A stretch of DNA of 64,000 nucleotides from Mycolicibacterium sp. HK-90 (GTDB lineage Bacteria > Actinomycetota > Actinomycetes > Mycobacteriales > Mycobacteriaceae). The stretch spans positions 1,612,001 to 1,676,000 of the forward strand of contig NZ_CP129613.1 in NCBI RefSeq assembly GCF_030486405.1, given 5' to 3'. The notes beneath the pieces were generated by a model. The model saw only the letters and a program-made list of their open reading frames with translations, was not told the origin of the DNA and made no database searches. Shown one piece after another: positions 60,792 to 64,000 of this stretch (position 1 is the stretch's first letter; each line of letters opens with the position of its first letter). The position numbers and the translations under genes are program-made.

Positions 60792-61399
60792 GTAACGCGA
60801 TGGGATCTGCGACGCAACCGTACATCGTGGGGCTCGGCGGAACGCTGCGGCGCAGTTCGTCGACGGAGTCGGCACTTCGGATCGCCCTTGACGAGGCTCG
60901 GGTCGCCGGCGCACGCACCGAGCTCTTCGGCGGGGAAGACCTCGCGCGACTCCCGATGTACGACCCGGAGTCGCCGAACGTCGAAGAGGCGGTCCGGCTG
61001 GTCGAATCCCTGCGTCGTGCGGACGGCGTCATCATCGCCTCCCCCGGCTACCACGGGTCGGTGTCAGGACTGGTCAAGAACGCGCTCGACTACATCGAGG
61101 ATCTACGCGAGGACGCAAGTCCGTACCTTTCCGGCCGGTCGGTCGGATGCGTCACGACCGCCTACGGTTGGCAGGCTGCGGTCACCACGCTACAGACGCT
61201 GCGCAGCATCGTGCATGCCTTGCGCGGCTGGCCGACTCCCCTTGGCGCAGCCATCAACTCGGCGACCACCCGGATCTCGTACGGCGAGGAACCTGAGGAC
61301 CGCGTCGGCTTCCAGCTGCGCACCGTGGGACGTGAAGTGTGTATGCGGAGTCTCGCCGCGCCCGCGATCACCGGCGGACTGGCCGCGACCAACAGCTGA
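60788..61399 (+). CDS. NADPH-dependent FMN reductase
   Basis: 203 aa, flavodoxin-like. IVGLGGTLRRSSSTESALRIAL forms the FMN phosphate loop and ASPGYHGSVSGLVKNALDYIEDL is the signature of the FMN_red family (ArsH/SsuE-type). It most likely supplies reduced flavin to the monooxygenase at 58696, and possibly to the HpaB-like enzyme at 35517. GTG start overlaps the previous stop. Cytosolic. Confidence 0.9.
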   Translation: MSNAMGSATQPYIVGLGGTLRRSSSTESALRIALDEARVAGARTELFGGEDLARLPMYDPESPNVEEAVRLVESLRRADGVIIASPGYHGSVSGLVKNALDYIEDLREDASPYLSGRSVGCVTTAYGWQAAVTTLQTLRSIVHALRGWPTPLGAAINSATTRISYGEEPEDRVGFQLRTVGREVCMRSLAAPAITGGLAATNS

Positions 61400-61527
61400 G
61401 GTTCGGTTCGCACTCGGCGGTTCCATCGTTGCGGCAGACATGGCGTCAGCACCACCGGGTGCTGTCTTGATTCAGGCGTGGCCGCCCGGCCGACGGTCTG
61501 AAGGACACTCAACGAAGAGGAGACCCG

Positions 61528-62868
61528 ATGGCGTTGTGTCATCGTGCTGTTCGGCCATGGTCGGCCAGGCCGCGAGTTTCATCGAGGAAAGTCATCGCGG
61601 CCGCGGTGTTGTGCCTCGTCGGTTGGTCGGGGAACGTGGCCCTCCCGACTGCGTACGCCGACGAAAGTCAATACGAGGCGTTCTACACCCCACCGGATCC
61701 GCTGGGCGACGGCGCCCCGGGCGAGCTGATCCGTTTCGAGCCGTCGCGCCTGGTGCTGGAGCCCTCCGGTCAGCTCGGGGCCTATGTCGCCTCCGGGACC
61801 AGGATCATGTACCGCAGCACCGACAATCGGGGCGGGCAGGTCGCCGTCACCGGTACCTACTTCGAACCGGACAATCCGTGGCCCGGCGGTGGGCCACGTC
61901 CCCTGATCGCGTTCGCCACCGGCGTCTACGGAATCGGTGACCAGTGCGCTCCGTCGCGGTTGTTCAACCAAGGCATCCATTACGGCGGGGGATTGGACCT
62001 CACGTTCGGGTACGAGGAGATGTTCGTCGCGACCATGGTGGCACGAGGATTCGCCGTCGTCGTCACCGACTATCAAGGAGTCGGCACCCCAGGTATCCCG
62101 CCATCGTTCATGCGGCTCAATGCCGGTCACGCCCTCATCGATGCAGCCCGGGCGGCATTGAGGCTGCCGGGCACCTCACTCGAACCTCGTGGCCCAGTGG
62201 CGTTCTGGGGTTACGGACAAGGCGGGACCGCATCGGCTTCGGCAGTGGAACTGGCGCCACGGTATGCCCCCGAACTCAAGGTCGTGGGTGCGTGGGCCGG
62301 CGCCCCCGCCGCCGACCTTGCCCTCGTACCACCGTTCGCAGACGGCAGCATCTTCGCCGGCGGACTGGGCTATCTGCTCAACGGGGTAGGGGCGGCCTAC
62401 CCCGAGCTGGTTCCCGGACTGACCGGCGTATTGACGGACAAGGGGATGAACCTGCTGTCACGAACCCAGGGCGAGTGCGTCGGTGAGACGGTGATGAGAT
62501 TCGGATTCCGGCACTACCAGCAATATTTCACCACCGACGTCGCCGAGCTGATCAACTCCGAGCCGTTGCGAACCGTGCTGAACGAACAGCGGATCGGAAC
62601 GCTGAAACCGATGGCGCCGGTGTTCATCGACTCGAACCGGTTCGACCCGTTCATTCCGTGGGGCGGTGCGCGTCAACTGGCCCTCGACTGGTGCGCGAAG
62701 GGCGCGGACGTCCAGTTCTGGACCAATGAGCAACCGCCCTTCCTCAACAAGTTGGCGATCAACAACCTGCTGCCCTACTTCGTCGACGGTGAGCAGGGGA
62801 TGCAGTGGCTTGCAGACCGGTTCAACGGTGCACCGACAACCCCGAACTGCACGTCGATCCCGGCATGA
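61528..62868 (+). CDS. secreted LIP-family lipase-fold protein with degenerate catalytic residues
   Basis: 446 aa. Signal peptide (KVIAAAVLCLVGWSGNVALPTAYADES) and the secretory lipase layout of mycobacteria (RIMYRSTDNRGGQVAVTGTYFEP, VVTDYQGVGTPG). The nucleophile position, usually GYSQGG, is GYGQGG, so the Ser is Gly. The C-terminal region has no His in the usual place (after DWCAKGADVQFWTNEQ). It therefore may bind rather than hydrolyse, perhaps a hydrophobic substrate of the island or a carrier function. GAAGAGGAG precedes ATG 61528. It is the only secreted protein in the operon, followed directly by the hydratase. Confidence 0.8.
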   Translation: MALCHRAVRPWSARPRVSSRKVIAAAVLCLVGWSGNVALPTAYADESQYEAFYTPPDPLGDGAPGELIRFEPSRLVLEPSGQLGAYVASGTRIMYRSTDNRGGQVAVTGTYFEPDNPWPGGGPRPLIAFATGVYGIGDQCAPSRLFNQGIHYGGGLDLTFGYEEMFVATMVARGFAVVVTDYQGVGTPGIPPSFMRLNAGHALIDAARAALRLPGTSLEPRGPVAFWGYGQGGTASASAVELAPRYAPELKVVGAWAGAPAADLALVPPFADGSIFAGGLGYLLNGVGAAYPELVPGLTGVLTDKGMNLLSRTQGECVGETVMRFGFRHYQQYFTTDVAELINSEPLRTVLNEQRIGTLKPMAPVFIDSNRFDPFIPWGGARQLALDWCAKGADVQFWTNEQPPFLNKLAINNLLPYFVDGEQGMQWLADRFNGAPTTPNCTSIPA

Positions 62869-62900
62869 CGGGCCGGCCGAGCAAGGAGAGATTTCCGCAG

Positions 62901-63701
62901 ATGCCTGAACACAGTTCACCGATCCTGACGGCGTTGTTGGACGCCTACGACACCAAAGTGCCGGTCGATCCACCGAGCGAATACGAACCCGACCTTTCTG
63001 TCGCCCGGGCCTACGAGTTGCAGCTGCAGCAAGTCGCCCACTGGGTCGGCCAGGGAAGGGTGATCAGAGGCCATAAGGTGGGCCTGACGTCGACGGCGAT
63101 GCAGCGCCAACTCGGCGTCGATCAGCCGGATTACGGCCACCTGTTCGGCGACATGTTCCATCTCGAGTCGCTGCCGATCGATGCCGCCGCCTTCATCAGC
63201 CCGAAAGTCGAGCCGGAGATCGCTTTCGTCCTGGATCGGGATCTGTCCGGGCCCGGCGTCACGGTCGTCGATGCGCTGCGGGCGGTCGGGTACGTGCTGC
63301 CCGCATTGGAGATCATCGATTCCCGGATTCGCGACTGGCGAATCACCCTGCCGGACACCATCGCCGACAACGCCTCGTCGGGCGGCGTGGTACTGGGGTC
63401 GACGCCCGTTGCCATGAGCGGCATCGACTTACGCCTGACCGGGTGTGTGTTGTCCTCGGGTGGTCAGGTCGTCACCTCCGGGGCGGGCGCCGCGGTGCTC
63501 GGTTCGCCGATCAACGCACTGGTCTGGCTGGCGAACACCGTCGGTCCACTCGGGGTGACCCTTGAGGCGGGTTCGGTCGTCCTGCCCGGCTCGCTGACCG
63601 CCGCGGTACCGGTCGTCGGTGGCTCGACGGTTACCGCATCGTTCAGCGGAATCGGCTCGGTAACGGCATGTTTCGCCGCAGACAGCGAAGGACGACAATG
63701 A
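62901..63701 (+). CDS. 2-oxopent-4-enoate hydratase (MhpD/HsaE family)
   Basis: 266 aa. GHKVGLTS is the conserved lysine-glycine loop, [12 protein letters not shown] holds the metal-binding Glu pair, and [12 protein letters not shown] follows. It hydrates 2-hydroxypenta-2,4-dienoate, the C5 product of meta-cleavage hydrolysis, to 4-hydroxy-2-oxovalerate. Start ATG 62901 with AAGGAG 13 nt upstream; ATG 62865 overlapping the lipase stop (ATGA) is an alternative giving 12 more residues. Its stop overlaps the aldehyde dehydrogenase start. With the paralogue at 50832 the cluster has two hydratase-family proteins, only this one with an intact metal site. Confidence 0.93.
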   Translation: MPEHSSPILTALLDAYDTKVPVDPPSEYEPDLSVARAYELQLQQVAHWVGQGRVIRGHKVGLTSTAMQRQLGVDQPDYGHLFGDMFHLESLPIDAAAFISPKVEPEIAFVLDRDLSGPGVTVVDALRAVGYVLPALEIIDSRIRDWRITLPDTIADNASSGGVVLGSTPVAMSGIDLRLTGCVLSSGGQVVTSGAGAAVLGSPINALVWLANTVGPLGVTLEAGSVVLPGSLTAAVPVVGGSTVTASFSGIGSVTACFAADSEGRQ

Positions 63702-64000
63702 CCACTGCCGCGATCGTCGGCCCGGGAAACATCGGCGCCGACCTGCTGCTCAAACTGCAGCGAGCCGAGAACATCGATGTTCGGTACATGGTGGGTGTCG
63801 ATCCGGCATCCGACGGGCTCGCACTGGCACGGGAGCTCGGCGTGGAGGCTTCGGCCGGCGGCGTCGACTGGCTGCTCGGCCGCGATGAACTTCCGGAGTT
63901 GGTGTTCGAGGCGACCTCGGCAGCCGCGCATATCGCCAACGCGCCGCGATATGCGGCGGCGGGGATCACGGCCATCGATCTGACGCCGGCGGCAGTGGGT
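63698..64000 (+). CDS. acylating acetaldehyde dehydrogenase (MhpF/HsaG family), truncated by window edge
   Basis: The first 101 codons of a gene running off the right edge. It begins [20 protein letters not shown], the NAD-binding GxGxIG motif of MhpF-type enzymes (here GPGNIG rather than GSGNIG), and continues [19 protein letters not shown]. MhpF turns acetaldehyde from the HOV aldolase into acetyl-CoA. Overlaps the hydratase stop by 4 nt. The catalytic Cys and the aldolase gene (MhpE/HsaF) that usually follows are not in the window. Confidence 0.93.
   Translation, partial: MTTAAIVGPGNIGADLLLKLQRAENIDVRYMVGVDPASDGLALARELGVEASAGGVDWLLGRDELPELVFEATSAAAHIANAPRYAAAGITAIDLTPAAVG

Overview
The window reads as a piece of a high-GC mycobacterial chromosome, most likely an environmental, rapidly growing Mycolicibacterium-type species. 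The left part carries genes in an order I recognise from Mycobacterium tuberculosis: a HAD hydrolase, guaA, the imuA'/imuB mutasome genes, iunH, acrA1, htdY and dnaE2. Both SOS promoters carry the mycobacterial LexA box TCGAAC-N4-GTTCGA (one perfect, one with a single mismatch). GTG starts, ATGA/GTGA stop-start overlaps and likely leaderless promoters (TANNNT 6-8 nt before the start codon) fit the same group. No rRNA, tRNA, IS element or CRISPR array was seen. No alignment, profile search or composition scan was run; family calls come from motifs and remembered family sequences.

Region 1 (1-31.5 kb) is mostly housekeeping and conserved. It holds a truncated HAD phosphatase, a small unknown gene and guaA. 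Next is a tight minus-strand operon of HSL esterase, SDR, ferritin-like diiron protein, Baeyer-Villiger-type monooxygenase and MerR regulator, behind a perfect 12-bp-arm palindrome. Then come an envelope group (single-TM protein, zinc-ribbon membrane protein, S53 protease, lipoprotein), the SOS pair imuA'-imuB, iunH with a Gdx/SugE exporter, an SDR/TetR divergent pair, acrA1/htdY, a USP-APC transporter pair, a secreted Lys/Ala/Pro-rich protein, TetR/MFS, and SOS-controlled dnaE2. A small secreted protein follows; a 24-codon remnant of a paralogue of it survives on the far side of a GntR gene.

Region 2 (31.5-35.5 kb) has the gene order of an alkylquinolone-degradation (aqdR-aqdA-aqdB-aqdC) cluster: a divergent TetR gene, a carboxylesterase-fold hydrolase, an FAD monooxygenase and a homologue of the cofactor-free 2,4-dioxygenase HOD/AqdC. 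Two copies of a 24-bp operator lie between regulator and operon. This suggests quenching or catabolism of HHQ/PQS-type quinolones, or of a related N-heteroaromatic.

Region 3 (35.5-64 kb) is a large aromatic-catabolic island. A HpaB-type hydroxylase stands divergent to a UbiD / flavin-binding protein / UbiX decarboxylase module. A minus-strand operon encodes Rieske oxygenase alpha and beta subunits, a small unknown protein and a dihydrodiol-dehydrogenase-like SDR, facing an ATPase-LuxR regulator. A nitrilase / old-yellow-enzyme / DUF2848 / IclR / hydratase block follows. From 51.8 kb a plus-strand run of 14 genes encodes two alpha/beta hydrolases, a pyroglutamyl-peptidase-like protein, two extradiol dioxygenases, a complete second Rieske oxygenase with ferredoxin and reductase, an HsaA-like flavin monooxygenase with a flavin reductase, a secreted lipase-fold protein, a hydratase and the start of an acylating aldehyde dehydrogenase. 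Together they outline ring hydroxylation, rearomatisation, meta-cleavage, hydrolysis, hydration and aldol products feeding acetyl-CoA; the aldolase probably lies just beyond the right edge. The substrate is unknown. Several enzymes lack family-defining catalytic residues, and the peptidase-like gene inside the operon has no obvious place in a standard meta-cleavage route.
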